NCBI GenBank assembly: GCA_038046265.1
Contig: JBBSWN010000027.1
Location: forward strand, 1 to 29,292
Source of the DNA: JAGWAC01 sp038046265
GTDB taxonomy: Archaea; Nanobdellota; Nanobdellia; SCGC-AAA011-G17; JACPIM01
Reading direction: 5' to 3'
Length of the DNA: 29,292 nt
Shown: positions 1 through 8,061 of the stretch, in pieces
How the letters are laid out: each line of letters begins with the position of its first letter
How positions within the stretch are numbered: the stretch's first letter is position 1
Program-made: the position numbers and the translations under genes
The notes under the pieces: generated by a model
What the model was told of the DNA's origin: nothing
Seen by the model: the letters and a program-made list of their open reading frames with translations, nothing else
Databases searched by the model: none

Positions 1-860
1 GAGACTGTTGGTACGGAAAATGCACATTTTGCGTTTGGGACACTAATTTATATCCTAAAGGAACATTCAAAGGAAGATCTCCTGAAAATGTCATGAAAGA
101 AGTAAAATATTTAGTAGACGAATGTGGTGTAAAAGAAATTTTTGATGATGCTGGAACAATTATAGTTGGTCCATGGCTAAAAAAATTCTGTAATTTAATG
201 ATTGAATCTGGTTACAATAAAAAAGTAATTTATTCTGGCAACATGAGATTCGGTGCAGTTAATGCAGAAGAATACAAATTAATGAGACAAGCAGGATTCA
301 GATTATTAAAATACGGTCTTGAATCTGGTTGTCAAACTACAATCAACAAATTGGACAAAGGAACAAAAATTGAGGACGTAGAAAAAAGTTGTCGAGAAGC
401 AAAAGAAGCTCAGTTAACGGTACATCTCACATGCATGGTGGGCTACAGTTTTGAAACTCGTGAAAATGCATTAAAAACATATAAATTAGCCAAAAGATTG
501 ATGTTAAAAGGTTTAGTTGATGTTCTACAAAGTACGGTTATGATTCCATATCCAGGAACTCCTTTATATAAAGAAGGCATGGAAAAAAATTGGTTTTTGT
601 TTGATCCAAGAGATTATGAAAGATTTGATATGCGTGAACCAGTTTTTAAAACTCCGGATATGACTCCAGAAGAAGTTACTAAAATGTGTAATAAAATTTA
701 TCATATATTCATTGACCCAAGATATATTCTTAGACATTTAAGAAAAATTAAAAGTTTTGAAGATGTAAAATATACATTAAGGGGAGTAAAAGCGGTGGCT
801 GGACATTTAATGGATTTTAGATCTACAGCACCCCAAGCAGAGGAAGCTCCAATAAGATAA
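1..860 (+). CDS. Radical SAM protein, probably B12-binding type (5' partial)
   Basis: The reading frame is open from base 3, so the gene begins upstream of the window; the first in-frame ATG (93) is internal. The visible start carries the iron-sulfur cluster motif CWYGKCTFC, a CX4CX2C spacing that I recognise from B12-binding-domain radical SAM proteins rather than the classical CX3CX2C. It is followed by strand/helix elements of the radical SAM barrel: EIFDDAG, then GNMRFGAVNAEEYKLMRQAG and KYGLESGCQ, typical of the SAM-binding half. The N-terminal B12-binding domain, if present, lies outside the window. Substrate cannot be read from this fragment. No gene follows closely; a repeat-rich gap comes next. 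Confidence 0.85.
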   Translation, partial: DCWYGKCTFCVWDTNLYPKGTFKGRSPENVMKEVKYLVDECGVKEIFDDAGTIIVGPWLKKFCNLMIESGYNKKVIYSGNMRFGAVNAEEYKLMRQAGFRLLKYGLESGCQTTINKLDKGTKIEDVEKSCREAKEAQLTVHLTCMVGYSFETRENALKTYKLAKRLMLKGLVDVLQSTVMIPYPGTPLYKEGMEKNWFLFDPRDYERFDMREPVFKTPDMTPEEVTKMCNKIYHIFIDPRYILRHLRKIKSFEDVKYTLRGVKAVAGHLMDFRSTAPQAEEAPIR

Positions 861-883
861 ATTTTCTCTCATCTGAAAGATTT

Positions 884-1047
884 TCGGATTTTAAGTACTT
901 TTTCCGGAAACTTTACGGATGATTTATAAATTAATCTGGAAATCTTCCGAAAACATAGTACTGGACACCGGAAATTTTACGTCTTTATACTTCTATTACA
1001 ATTAACTTATAGGCTTTAATGAGTACTGGACAAAAAAGTACTGGACA
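884..1047 (+). repeat. Cluster of degenerate direct repeats (agtact / ccggaaaNtttacg)
   Basis: The 238-bp gap between the radical SAM gene and the endonuclease holds no gene but several related short repeats. 'agtactggaca' occurs at 957-967, 1022-1032 and 1037-1047. 'ccggaaactttacg' at 904-917 recurs as 'ccggaaattttacg' at 968-981, and both copies are preceded by 'agtact' (898-903 and 957-962), so the composite unit is present about twice. 'ttttcgga' near 884-892 and 'tccgaaaa' near 946-953 are inverted copies that could form a hairpin. The stretch is less AT-rich than its surroundings. Function unknown. Confidence 0.6.
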
Positions 1048-1098
1048 AATCCTGGACCTGCCTGGCACTTATATAGTAAAACGTCTTTTTGATTATTT

Positions 1099-1998
1099 AT
1101 GAAAATAAAAAAAGAGTGTTTGATTTGTAAAAAAGAATATTTAACAAAAGCCAGTAAAGTAAAATCAAAATACTGTTCTTGGAAATGTTTACATAAATCT
1201 CGAAAAGGAATACCATCGTGGTGTAAAGGATTAACAAAAGAAACAGATGAAAGATTAAAAAAAATTAGCGAGACTTTAAAAAGAAATTATAAAGAAAATC
1301 CAAATATAAAATGTGGCTTCAAAAAAGGAACTCAAATGCACTTAGGAAGAAAATTAACTGAAGAACACAGAAGAAAAATTGGATTAGGTGTAAAATCAAG
1401 TCCAAAATGGCAAGAAAATATTAAGAGTGGTGCAAGATCATTAAAATTATCTAAAGCCTTGAAGGGAAGAATCTTTTCTGAAGAATATAAACGAAAGCAG
1501 TCTATTGCACATAAGGGTAAATTAATGGGTGATGAAAACCCATCAAAAAGACCAGAAGTAAGGAAGAAAATATCTGAAAAGGGAATGGGAAGAAAACACT
1601 CAAAAGAGCAAAATGATAAAATGTCAAGACTCTGGAAACAAAGATGGAAAACTGATCAAGAATATATAAACAAATGGAGGCAAAGCATTGATGCTAGCCC
1701 AAACAAAAAGGAAACTTTTCTAATAAATTTCTTTAAAGAGAATAGTTTGCCTTTTGAGTTTGTTGGTGATTTTAAAGTTAACATTGGTGGGAGCTTTCCT
1801 GATTTTATAAATAAAGATAAGAGGAAAATTATTGAACTATTTGGTAATTACTGGCATAAAAAGGAAGAAGAACAGCAGAGAATTAATCATTTCAAAGATT
1901 ATGGTTATGAATGTTTAGTAATCTGGGAAAATGAATTAAAAGATAAGGCCTCTTTGCTTAGTAAAATTGTGAATTTTTATTTAGTAACATACCGATAA
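1099..1998 (+). CDS. Homing-type endonuclease, NUMOD3 motifs plus Vsr-like PD-(D/E)XK domain
   Basis: 299 aa. Residues 1-37 form a zinc-finger-like segment with Cys7, Cys10, Cys26 and Cys30. Residues about 75-180 carry repeated NUMOD3-type DNA-binding motifs (GRKLTEEHRRKIG, GRIFSEEYKRKQS, GRKHSKEQNDKMS), known from GIY-YIG and HNH homing endonucleases. The last 100 residues, however, resemble the very-short-patch-repair/EDxHD nuclease fold: FPDFINKDKRKIIELFGNYWH, then a helix and YECLVIWENEL. Asp, Glu and His are available as catalytic residues. The gene stands alone with a TATA-like 'cttatatag' about 25-30 bases upstream and no intron host in view, so it is probably a free-standing selfish endonuclease. 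Target site unknown. Confidence 0.8.
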   Translation: MKIKKECLICKKEYLTKASKVKSKYCSWKCLHKSRKGIPSWCKGLTKETDERLKKISETLKRNYKENPNIKCGFKKGTQMHLGRKLTEEHRRKIGLGVKSSPKWQENIKSGARSLKLSKALKGRIFSEEYKRKQSIAHKGKLMGDENPSKRPEVRKKISEKGMGRKHSKEQNDKMSRLWKQRWKTDQEYINKWRQSIDASPNKKETFLINFFKENSLPFEFVGDFKVNIGGSFPDFINKDKRKIIELFGNYWHKKEEEQQRINHFKDYGYECLVIWENELKDKASLLSKIVNFYLVTYR

Positions 1999-2038
1999 CT
2001 ATTTAAATTACCTTTAAGATATTTAGACTGGGGAAAAA

Positions 2039-2275
2039 ATGCCGAATAAAAATCAAAAAGATAAAAGAATAAAGTTGCAAATTGAATTTGCGCATGGCGG
2101 GGTTGCGAGATTAGAAGAAATTGCAAAAAAAGGTGGGCATGAAACAAAGGCTGGAACAATCAGAGACGCTTTAAGATTGTATGATTGGTATTTAGACCAG
2201 AAAAAGCAAGGATACAAATTGCAATTAGCAAAACCAAAAGACAAGTATGTAAGAGAAGTAGACTTAGTTTTTTAA
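2039..2275 (+). CDS. Small RHH-like DNA-binding protein candidate
   Basis: 78 aa, preceded by a GGGG Shine-Dalgarno-like run six bases before the ATG. A short strand (KRIKLQIEF) leads into two helices (ARLEEIAKKGGHETKAGTIRDALRLYDWYLDQKKQG) and a basic tail, an arrangement like ribbon-helix-helix (CopG/MetJ-type) proteins, in which the strand contacts DNA as a dimer. It follows the endonuclease by 40 bp on the same strand and could be its regulator, but nothing in the sequence proves that. No toxin partner is adjacent. Confidence 0.6.
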   Translation: MPNKNQKDKRIKLQIEFAHGGVARLEEIAKKGGHETKAGTIRDALRLYDWYLDQKKQGYKLQLAKPKDKYVREVDLVF

Positions 2276-2282
2276 ATTAAAA

Positions 2283-2597
2283 CTATTTTCCTTCAAATTC
2301 TTTTTCTAACTTATTTGCTGCTGACTGTCTTCTTAATGCTTCATAAACTGCTCTCGCACCAATAATTAGGCCAGTTAAATAATCATCACTAAAACCGAGA
2401 GCTCTTCTATTTTCTATTGCACTTACAAGCAAAGTACATAGGTTATGATTTTCTTTTTCTAATTTTTCCAAGAAGACCTTAAAAACATCTTCTATCCCTG
2501 CCCTTTTTAAGTCTCTTAAATATAATTTTCCATAGGTTTCTATATTTTCAGGAGATATTACAGGCAATCCATCTGAGGTATATTTTGGTTTTGGCAT
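2283..2597 (-). CDS. Hypothetical protein, helical, 104 aa
   Basis: The protein begins MPKPKYTSDGLPVIS and is mostly predicted helix, with a hydrophobic stretch DDYLTGLIIGARAVYEALR near the C-terminus. I do not recognise a family. An in-frame ATG further upstream (2630) would lie on the far side of the TATA box at 2619-2628, so I place the start at 2597, where the TATA centre is about 27 bases away, giving a leaderless transcript. It is convergent with the RHH-like gene (7-bp gap) and divergent from the gene at 2655. Confidence 0.6.
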   Translation of the reverse strand: MPKPKYTSDGLPVISPENIETYGKLYLRDLKRAGIEDVFKVFLEKLEKENHNLCTLLVSAIENRRALGFSDDYLTGLIIGARAVYEALRRQSAANKLEKEFEGK

Positions 2598-2618
2598 TTG
2601 CTTTTTTGAATAGTAAAT

Positions 2619-2628
2619 CTTTATAAAC
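2619..2628. promoter_or_regulatory. Palindromic TATA box shared by two divergent genes
   Basis: The octamer TTTATAAA (2620-2627) reads the same on both strands. Its centre is about 27 bases from the ATG at 2597 (minus strand) and 31 bases from the ATG at 2655 (plus strand), which are archaeal TATA-to-start distances for leaderless genes. One TBP site may therefore serve both directions. Confidence 0.6.
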
Positions 2629-2654
2629 ATTACTTTTAAGGAAATAAAGTTAAA

Positions 2655-3200
2655 ATGTCAAAAATTGTAATTTTCCCTGATGATCCAAGAAAAATAAGTG
2701 TATTAAATGAAGATGAAGTAATTGGTAAAATTAAGTATTTAATTCTTGAGGGTTCTATTGGGTTTGCTAGTGGTCCAAAATATGATTCGTATTGTCTATA
2801 TGTAGAATCTGTTTTAGCGGAGGAGGGCCCAAGAATTTTTGTTCCCCCAGGTTACGCCTTTGTTACGCTTGGATTTATATTAAATAATAAAAAAGAAAAT
2901 CTGGGGCATGTTTATGCAACTTACGGGCTTCGTTTACCTCCAAGACGAGAAGAAATAATTTTTGAATCTAATAAAGGAATAATTAAAGAAAGAAGAGAGT
3001 TTTTTGACTATGATCCAACAAAGATTAAGAGTGCTTCTCTTGTATCAGATCAATTTCCACCAAGCAAAGTTGAAAATAATGCAATTGTATTAAGATTAAC
3101 GTTGCCTTTATTTATTGAAAAACTACGTAAAAGACATTTAAGACCAAAGAGTTTAGAAGGTGAAGTTTGTGAGGAATTTATAAAGGTTTTATCAAGATAA
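2655..3200 (+). CDS. Hypothetical protein, 181 aa
   Basis: No family recognised. The N-terminal half alternates strands and short turns (KIVIFPDD, YDSYCLYVESVL, RIFVPPGYAFVTLGFIL). The middle is basic and charged (PPRREEIIFESNKG, KERREFFDYDP), and the C-terminal third is helical (LTLPLFIEKLRKRH). There is no signal peptide or membrane segment, so it is probably cytosolic. It has its own promoter (the shared TATA at 2619-2628) and is followed by a 47-bp gap before the next operon, so it is likely monocistronic. Confidence 0.6.
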   Translation: MSKIVIFPDDPRKISVLNEDEVIGKIKYLILEGSIGFASGPKYDSYCLYVESVLAEEGPRIFVPPGYAFVTLGFILNNKKENLGHVYATYGLRLPPRREEIIFESNKGIIKERREFFDYDPTKIKSASLVSDQFPPSKVENNAIVLRLTLPLFIEKLRKRHLRPKSLEGEVCEEFIKVLSR

Positions 3201-3247
3201 TAAAAACAACCAAAACCTTTTTATTCTACTGCTTTAATTTGGCATTT

Positions 3248-4528
3248 ATGAACAAATATACTGCTTTAGGAACAGATGTAGACAAGGAAGTGCAGAAACA
3301 GCTAGATATAGTTTCAGAGGAAATTAACAAGGAAATTAAGGATGTAAAAAGCATTATTGTTTATGGCGGTTTTGGAAGAGGAGAAGGAAGTGTAAAGAAA
3401 GTAAACAACAAGTATTATCCTGCCAATGACTTTGATGTATATGTTATTACCAAGAAAAAAGTTAATGGCAGTTTATTAGATGAGATTGCAAAAAAAGTAG
3501 CTAAAAGACTGGGGAGCAAGGGAATAGAATTTAACAAGTTTGACAAAAACTGGAGTTTTGAAGATAATTTTTATTTGGATTTAAAGTGCTTGACTTTAAA
3601 AGAATTAAGGAGATTAGTGCCATTACTTAGGTATTATGAATTAAGGAATGCTTCAAACATATTTTATGGAGAGGAAGTAAGAAACTTAATTCCTGATTAC
3701 AAGGCTGAGGAAATTCCATTAGGAGAGGGTTTCAGGATTTTATTTAACAGAATGACTCATTTAGTAGAATATTTTTCTACAGAAGGAAAGCATAATGACT
3801 TAGTTTTAAGTTTTTTCTGTGTAAAGGCTTATTTAGATTCATGCACTGCTTTGTTGTTGTTAAATAAAAAATACAGCCCATTTTACAGGAAAAGAATGGA
3901 AGATTTTTACAAGTATTATGAAGAGGATTTTTACCATTTACATCAAAAAGTTCCTGATTTGCATGAAAAAATAAAGAAATATACATTATGGAAATTGAAT
4001 TTTAACGGTGAATTGCCTGAAAAAGATGCAGTAAAGTTTTGGATGCAGACAAGAAAGGATTTTTTAGAGGTAGTTAATTACTTTATTTCTGAATATACTC
4101 AAAAGAATATAAATGATATTAATGATTTAAGCACAGCTATAATTAATTTAGGAAAAGAACATTATATGCCTTACAGTCAATTTTACTTGAAAAATAGTTT
4201 AGGAATAAATTCAAATGTTTTATCTTTTTTAGTTTCTAAACTAATTCCTTTCAGGTTTAAGCAATTGTATTTTAAAAGGTTAATAAAAGAAAAAAAGTTT
4301 TATCCAAGAATTTTAATAAATAAAAGAAGCCCAGACAATGTTATATTTGGGGCTGTACCTTATATATTATTTGCCTTGAATGATGATTTAAGCTTGAATA
4401 AAGAGAATTTTGAGAAAGGGCTAGAAATATTAAAAGGTGTTTATCCTTCTAAAGCTAAAACCTGGGAAGAATTGAGCCAGGATTATGCTGATGCCTATAT
4501 TTTATTTTACTTGATGAAGATTGTTTAA
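3248..4528 (+). CDS. Nucleotidyltransferase-fold protein, first gene of an operon
   Basis: 426 aa. The N-terminal domain has the pol-beta-like nucleotidyltransferase signature: GGFGRGEGS at about residues 40-48 and, after an insertion, NDFDVYV, with Asp61 and Asp63 in the positions of the two metal-binding aspartates. The remaining 340 residues are helix-rich and unfamiliar, with Tyr/Lys-rich stretches; I cannot name the substrate. I prefer the ATG at 3248 over an in-frame TTG at 3239. A T-rich TATA-like stretch near 3215-3225 fits. It heads a five-gene run (to 7644) with overlaps or single-base gaps, so these products probably act together. Confidence 0.75.
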   Translation: MNKYTALGTDVDKEVQKQLDIVSEEINKEIKDVKSIIVYGGFGRGEGSVKKVNNKYYPANDFDVYVITKKKVNGSLLDEIAKKVAKRLGSKGIEFNKFDKNWSFEDNFYLDLKCLTLKELRRLVPLLRYYELRNASNIFYGEEVRNLIPDYKAEEIPLGEGFRILFNRMTHLVEYFSTEGKHNDLVLSFFCVKAYLDSCTALLLLNKKYSPFYRKRMEDFYKYYEEDFYHLHQKVPDLHEKIKKYTLWKLNFNGELPEKDAVKFWMQTRKDFLEVVNYFISEYTQKNINDINDLSTAIINLGKEHYMPYSQFYLKNSLGINSNVLSFLVSKLIPFRFKQLYFKRLIKEKKFYPRILINKRSPDNVIFGAVPYILFALNDDLSLNKENFEKGLEILKGVYPSKAKTWEELSQDYADAYILFYLMKIV

Positions 4529-4529
4529 A

Positions 4530-4754
4530 GTGGAAAGTTATAGAGTGGAATTCAGGAATCTCGAATATGCAAGAACTGTTTTTGCTATTTTAAAAAATAA
4601 GTGCAAAGCTACCCAAAGTTATGACCCTTCAAAATTGAAGATTGACGGCTCAGCGATTAGTGTTTCACCTGACCTTTTTGGCAAATTAGAAAGAATTGTT
4701 GAAGAAAAGAGAGATTTAATCAGAAAAATAAAAAAACCAAAGAACAATTTATAA
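4530..4754 (+). CDS. Small protein, 74 aa, possible Pcc1-like fold
   Basis: I start at GTG 4530, one base after the upstream TAA, because the same TAA-A-NTG junction is seen at other gene pairs in this window; a TTG at 4521 overlapping the previous gene is the alternative. The order strand (YRVEF), helix (LEYARTVFAILKNK), two strands (KLKIDG, SAISVSP) and helix (LFGKLERIVEEKRDLIRKI) matches the small Pcc1 subunit of the KEOPS complex in length and topology, but the sequence similarity is too weak to assign it. It sits second in the nucleotidyltransferase operon. Confidence 0.5.
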   Translation: MESYRVEFRNLEYARTVFAILKNKCKATQSYDPSKLKIDGSAISVSPDLFGKLERIVEEKRDLIRKIKKPKNNL

Positions 4755-4777
4755 AGAATAATTTTTAAACTTTTAAC

Positions 4778-5887
4778 ATGAAAACTCTTATTTTGTATCT
4801 GGATGCTCTTGGATACAGGTTTATCAGCAAGGAGAATACTCCTTTTTTATATAAATTTGGAAAGGAAAATTCTTTACTTAGATTAAAGACTTTATTAGGA
4901 TATACAGGGATAGAGAATGCTTTTATTTCAGGAAAGATGCCAAATGAGACTGGAATTTGGACTGAGTTTGTTTACAGAAAAAACAATGTTGGTAATTTGC
5001 TGAAATTTGTGCCCCTGCCTAACAAATATCTGTCTTATCCTTATGCTTATTTTAAATATTTACAAGGAAATACTTTTTTGTCAAAACTGCACAATATACC
5101 AAGAAAGTTTTTTGGAAAGTTTAATTCTGGAGCTCAGGACAAAGTGTGGAAATATGACTTTTTCCAGAAAAGAAAATTTGTTTATTATGGATGGCCTTTT
5201 TTCGTTGTTAATAATGAAGTTGAGCTGGATATTAAGAAAAGAAATGATGAGTATAAAGTGAATAAATTTGTCAAGAGTTTTAATGATGAAACTGAGATTT
5301 ATTTTATACAGCTAGTTGACTTAGACAAGATAATGCATGAATTTGGAACTAAACATGAGGAAACTTTAAGAGAATTAAAAAAACAGGATGAATATGCTGC
5401 TATAATAGTAAAAGAGTTTCAATCTAAATTTAAAGAATGCAAAATAGTTATTTGGAGCGATCATGGATTTATTGACATAAAAGAAGAAATAAACATAGAA
5501 AAAGAAATCAAGGATATTGAAGGAATAGATTATTTTTTAGACTCAACATTAGCAAGATTTTGGTTTAAAGATGAGAAAATTAAAGAGGAAATTTTAAAGA
5601 TACTAAATAAAATCAAGCAAGGAAAGGTCTTAGATTTAAATGACAAAAGCAAGTACAATATTCCTTTAGGAAAAGAGTTTGGGGAAGTAATTTTTGCTTT
5701 AGAGCCTGGTTATTTATTTGTTCCTAACTTTTACCAAGGAAAAAAAGGATGCAAAGGAATGCACGGGTATATGCCAGACAAGGCTGATTTAGAAGGCATA
5801 TTTATAATTAATAAGGAAGTAAAGAGAAAGGAAATTGAATTAAATGAAGTTTTAGGGATAATTGAAAATGGAAACATACAACTTTAA
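4778..5887 (+). CDS. Alkaline phosphatase superfamily phosphodiesterase/sulfatase-like enzyme
   Basis: 369 aa. The metal sites of the superfamily can be followed: Asp9 in YLDALG, the nucleophile Thr43 in GYTGIENAFISG, a DLDKIMHEFGTKHE segment around residue 180-190 (Asp and His ligands), SDHGF near 228 and a late His in GMHGYMPD near residue 330. This pattern is closest to type I phosphodiesterase/nucleotide pyrophosphatase proteins, which hydrolyse or transfer phospho-esters. There is no signal peptide, so it probably acts in the cytosol, unlike many family members. Its last 20 bases overlap the DUF362 gene. Substrate unknown; the operon suggests a phosphorylated or nucleotide-activated metabolite. 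Confidence 0.75.
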   Translation: MKTLILYLDALGYRFISKENTPFLYKFGKENSLLRLKTLLGYTGIENAFISGKMPNETGIWTEFVYRKNNVGNLLKFVPLPNKYLSYPYAYFKYLQGNTFLSKLHNIPRKFFGKFNSGAQDKVWKYDFFQKRKFVYYGWPFFVVNNEVELDIKKRNDEYKVNKFVKSFNDETEIYFIQLVDLDKIMHEFGTKHEETLRELKKQDEYAAIIVKEFQSKFKECKIVIWSDHGFIDIKEEINIEKEIKDIEGIDYFLDSTLARFWFKDEKIKEEILKILNKIKQGKVLDLNDKSKYNIPLGKEFGEVIFALEPGYLFVPNFYQGKKGCKGMHGYMPDKADLEGIFIINKEVKRKEIELNEVLGIIENGNIQL

Positions 5888-7058
5888 GGACAAAGTGTAT
5901 TTAGAAAAGTGCAATAATGCAAATGATGTATTTAGTTTTATAGATAAAATATTAAATAATTATGAACTGCCTAAAGACAAGAATGCAAGAATAGTTTTAA
6001 AGCCAAATTTAAACAATGACATGAACGCCTTAATCGGGAATTCTACTGACTTAAGAGTTATTGTTTCTGTGATAAAAGCTTTGCAGAAAAGGAATTACAA
6101 GAATATAACAATAGCTGACGGGCCTAACTGCGGCATTGACCATATGAATATTGATGTTTTCAAAAGGCTAAAGATTGACAAAGTTGCTGAGATGCATAAT
6201 GTAAAGCTAGTTAACTTGAACAAGTCAGATTATGAAACAGTTGATTTGGTGACAGGAAAAGCCAAGATTGGTAAAGAAATTTTAGACAATGAATTTTTGA
6301 TTAATCTGCCTAAAGTCAAGACACATATTGAAGTTGGGATGACTATATGCATGAAGAATTTTGTTGGGTGTTATCAGGCCTTAGACAAGAGAAATATTCA
6401 TGACAGTTTAGTTGAGAATATAGTCAAGATGAATGAAATTAAGAAACCAGATTTAAACATTGTTGACGGGTTAATTGCCATGGAAGGAAACGGGCCTGCT
6501 GCAGGAATACCGAAAAAATTAAACTTAATATTAATTGGGAAAAATTCCTTTGTAACTGATTTATTATGCATGAAGTTATTTGGGTTTGACTTAAATTATG
6601 TTCCTTACTTAAAATTAAGTTTAGAAAAAGAGCATATTAAAAAAGAAGATTTAGATTATCTAGAAAGTGTAAAAGAAGTTATTAAATTAAAGAGAGCCAA
6701 GGAAAATATTTTTGCCAAGATATTTTTAAATAATTTCTTTGTAAGATTAAGATACAACAGGTTTATTGATCCATTATTTAAGAAAGGGCCTATTCCAGAG
6801 TTTTTTACTTTATTGGGAGTAAGGCAGGATGTTTATGATTTTAAGGATGATAATATTACTAAATTGTATTTAGAAACTGGGAATAAGTCTGAGAAATGCG
6901 AGGAGTTTTGCCCTTTTGGTTTAAAAAATCCTAGTGACCAAAAATGCATTAACTGTTTATATTGCTTTATGACAGACAAGAATATAAAGCATGAGGGAGA
7001 ATTAGGGTTTTTAAAAGGACAATTAGAAAGGTATGACAAATATTTAAAGAAACTTTAA
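5868..7058 (+). CDS. DUF362 protein with C-terminal cysteine cluster
   Basis: 396 aa from ATG 5868 (a TTG at 5862 is also in frame). The DUF362 core is clear: ARIVLKPNLNN, TIADGPNCG, NEFLINLPKVKTHIEVGMT, MKNFVGCYQALDKR and LIAMEGNGPAAG. The C-terminus has five cysteines in CEEFCPFG and, 12 residues on, CINCLYC, probably an iron-sulfur or zinc site; DUF362 proteins often carry ferredoxin-like 4Fe-4S domains, and this one is a reduced version. Known DUF362 proteins have no settled function. The start overlaps the upstream phosphatase gene by 20 bases, suggesting translational coupling. Confidence 0.8.
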   Translation: METYNFKDKVYLEKCNNANDVFSFIDKILNNYELPKDKNARIVLKPNLNNDMNALIGNSTDLRVIVSVIKALQKRNYKNITIADGPNCGIDHMNIDVFKRLKIDKVAEMHNVKLVNLNKSDYETVDLVTGKAKIGKEILDNEFLINLPKVKTHIEVGMTICMKNFVGCYQALDKRNIHDSLVENIVKMNEIKKPDLNIVDGLIAMEGNGPAAGIPKKLNLILIGKNSFVTDLLCMKLFGFDLNYVPYLKLSLEKEHIKKEDLDYLESVKEVIKLKRAKENIFAKIFLNNFFVRLRYNRFIDPLFKKGPIPEFFTLLGVRQDVYDFKDDNITKLYLETGNKSEKCEEFCPFGLKNPSDQKCINCLYCFMTDKNIKHEGELGFLKGQLERYDKYLKKL

Positions 7059-7059
7059 A

Positions 7060-7644
7060 ATGGCACTGAGAAGAATTGACTTAACAGGGGGGGAATTAGT
7101 AAATAAGATTTTAGAAGGAGAAAGAGATTTTTCAGGCATAGAGCTGGAATCTGGGTTTAATTTTACTGAGCATCATGCATTTGATTATATAACTGAGTGT
7201 TTTAGATCAGATGGTGGGTTTAATGGGGGGTTAAATAAAAAAAATCCCTTAATATTTTCTGGTGCAAAGCTTTGTTATTTGAAAGCTGACGGAATTTATT
7301 TACCATATGGAAAATTTGATGGAGCTGATTTAACAGGAGCCAGCTTTGATGAGGCAGATTTGTCAGAAGCGGATTTCTCAAGAGCAAAGCTTTGGTATGC
7401 TTCTTTTTTCAGAGCTCGCCTTACTAAATCAAATTTTACAAAAGCAAAATGCAATAGAACTGATTTTAGGGAAACTGATTTAAAGGAAGCTTGGTTTATT
7501 GGGAGCGAATTTAAAAATGTGTATCTGCAGAATGCTAAATTAGATGATGCTAATTTTGACAAAACAAGGTTTGATGGTTTTTTAGTTATGAAAGATTTGT
7601 ATAGAGCAAGAAGACTACCAATTATAGCTGTTAACGTGCCTTAA
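7060..7644 (+). CDS. Pentapeptide-repeat protein
   Basis: 194 aa. From about residue 65 to 178 the chain repeats A(D/N)LXX-type units, such as GADLTGASF, EADLSEADF, TDFRETDL and DANFDKTRF, which fold as a right-handed quadrilateral beta-helix. The N-terminal 60 residues are not repetitive. Family members include DNA mimics and many proteins of unknown role, so function cannot be inferred from the repeat alone. It starts one base after the DUF362 stop (TAA-A-ATG) and closes the operon. Its stop shares a TTAA with the convergent gene at 7641. Confidence 0.85.
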   Translation: MALRRIDLTGGELVNKILEGERDFSGIELESGFNFTEHHAFDYITECFRSDGGFNGGLNKKNPLIFSGAKLCYLKADGIYLPYGKFDGADLTGASFDEADLSEADFSRAKLWYASFFRARLTKSNFTKAKCNRTDFRETDLKEAWFIGSEFKNVYLQNAKLDDANFDKTRFDGFLVMKDLYRARRLPIIAVNVP

Positions 7645-8027
7645 CATTTTTCTGCACAGGCAATTAAATTATCTGAGCAAGAACCTATTCCCAGTTCTCC
7701 ATTTGATTCACATTGTTTTAGCTGCCTTTTCCATTCAATAAAACAAGATTCAAGCCTTGGTTTTAAGCAGGTATCAAAAGCCTGGCCAACACAAGTACCA
7801 CCATATTCTTTTTCCCTGCAAGCTCTGTACTCTATGTCAGCAGCATTTCTGCACAAAACAAAGGAAGTTTCAACCAAAGTTTTACATGTATTTAAGCCTT
7901 TGTCGCAGTCAGAATAACACTTGTTCAAGATTGCATAACCTGAGAAATTTCCAATGTTTACAATAATTAAAGACGCTAAAATAACTATGGATAAGGCAAA
8001 AAGAACGTTCTTTTTTTCAAATTGCAT
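7641..8027 (-). CDS. Membrane-anchored cysteine-rich extracellular protein
   Basis: 128 aa. A charged N-terminus (MQFEKKN) precedes one membrane segment at about residues 8-26, followed by NFSGYAIL and a domain with eleven cysteines, several spaced as CX3C (CYSDC, CSDNLIACAEKC). The layout suggests an anchored outward-facing domain held by disulfide bonds. I know no named family. A minus-strand TATA-like 'ctatttaaatt' about 30 bases before the ATG suggests its own promoter. Confidence 0.65.
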   Translation of the reverse strand: MQFEKKNVLFALSIVILASLIIVNIGNFSGYAILNKCYSDCDKGLNTCKTLVETSFVLCRNAADIEYRACREKEYGGTCVGQAFDTCLKPRLESCFIEWKRQLKQCESNGELGIGSCSDNLIACAEKC

Positions 8028-8061
8028 ATAATTTATTATTATCTTGAATTTAAATAGTTTA

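Noticed and set aside
861..1098. CRISPR array
   Set aside because: Repeats are short, irregularly spaced and degenerate; no spacer regularity and no cas gene in the window.
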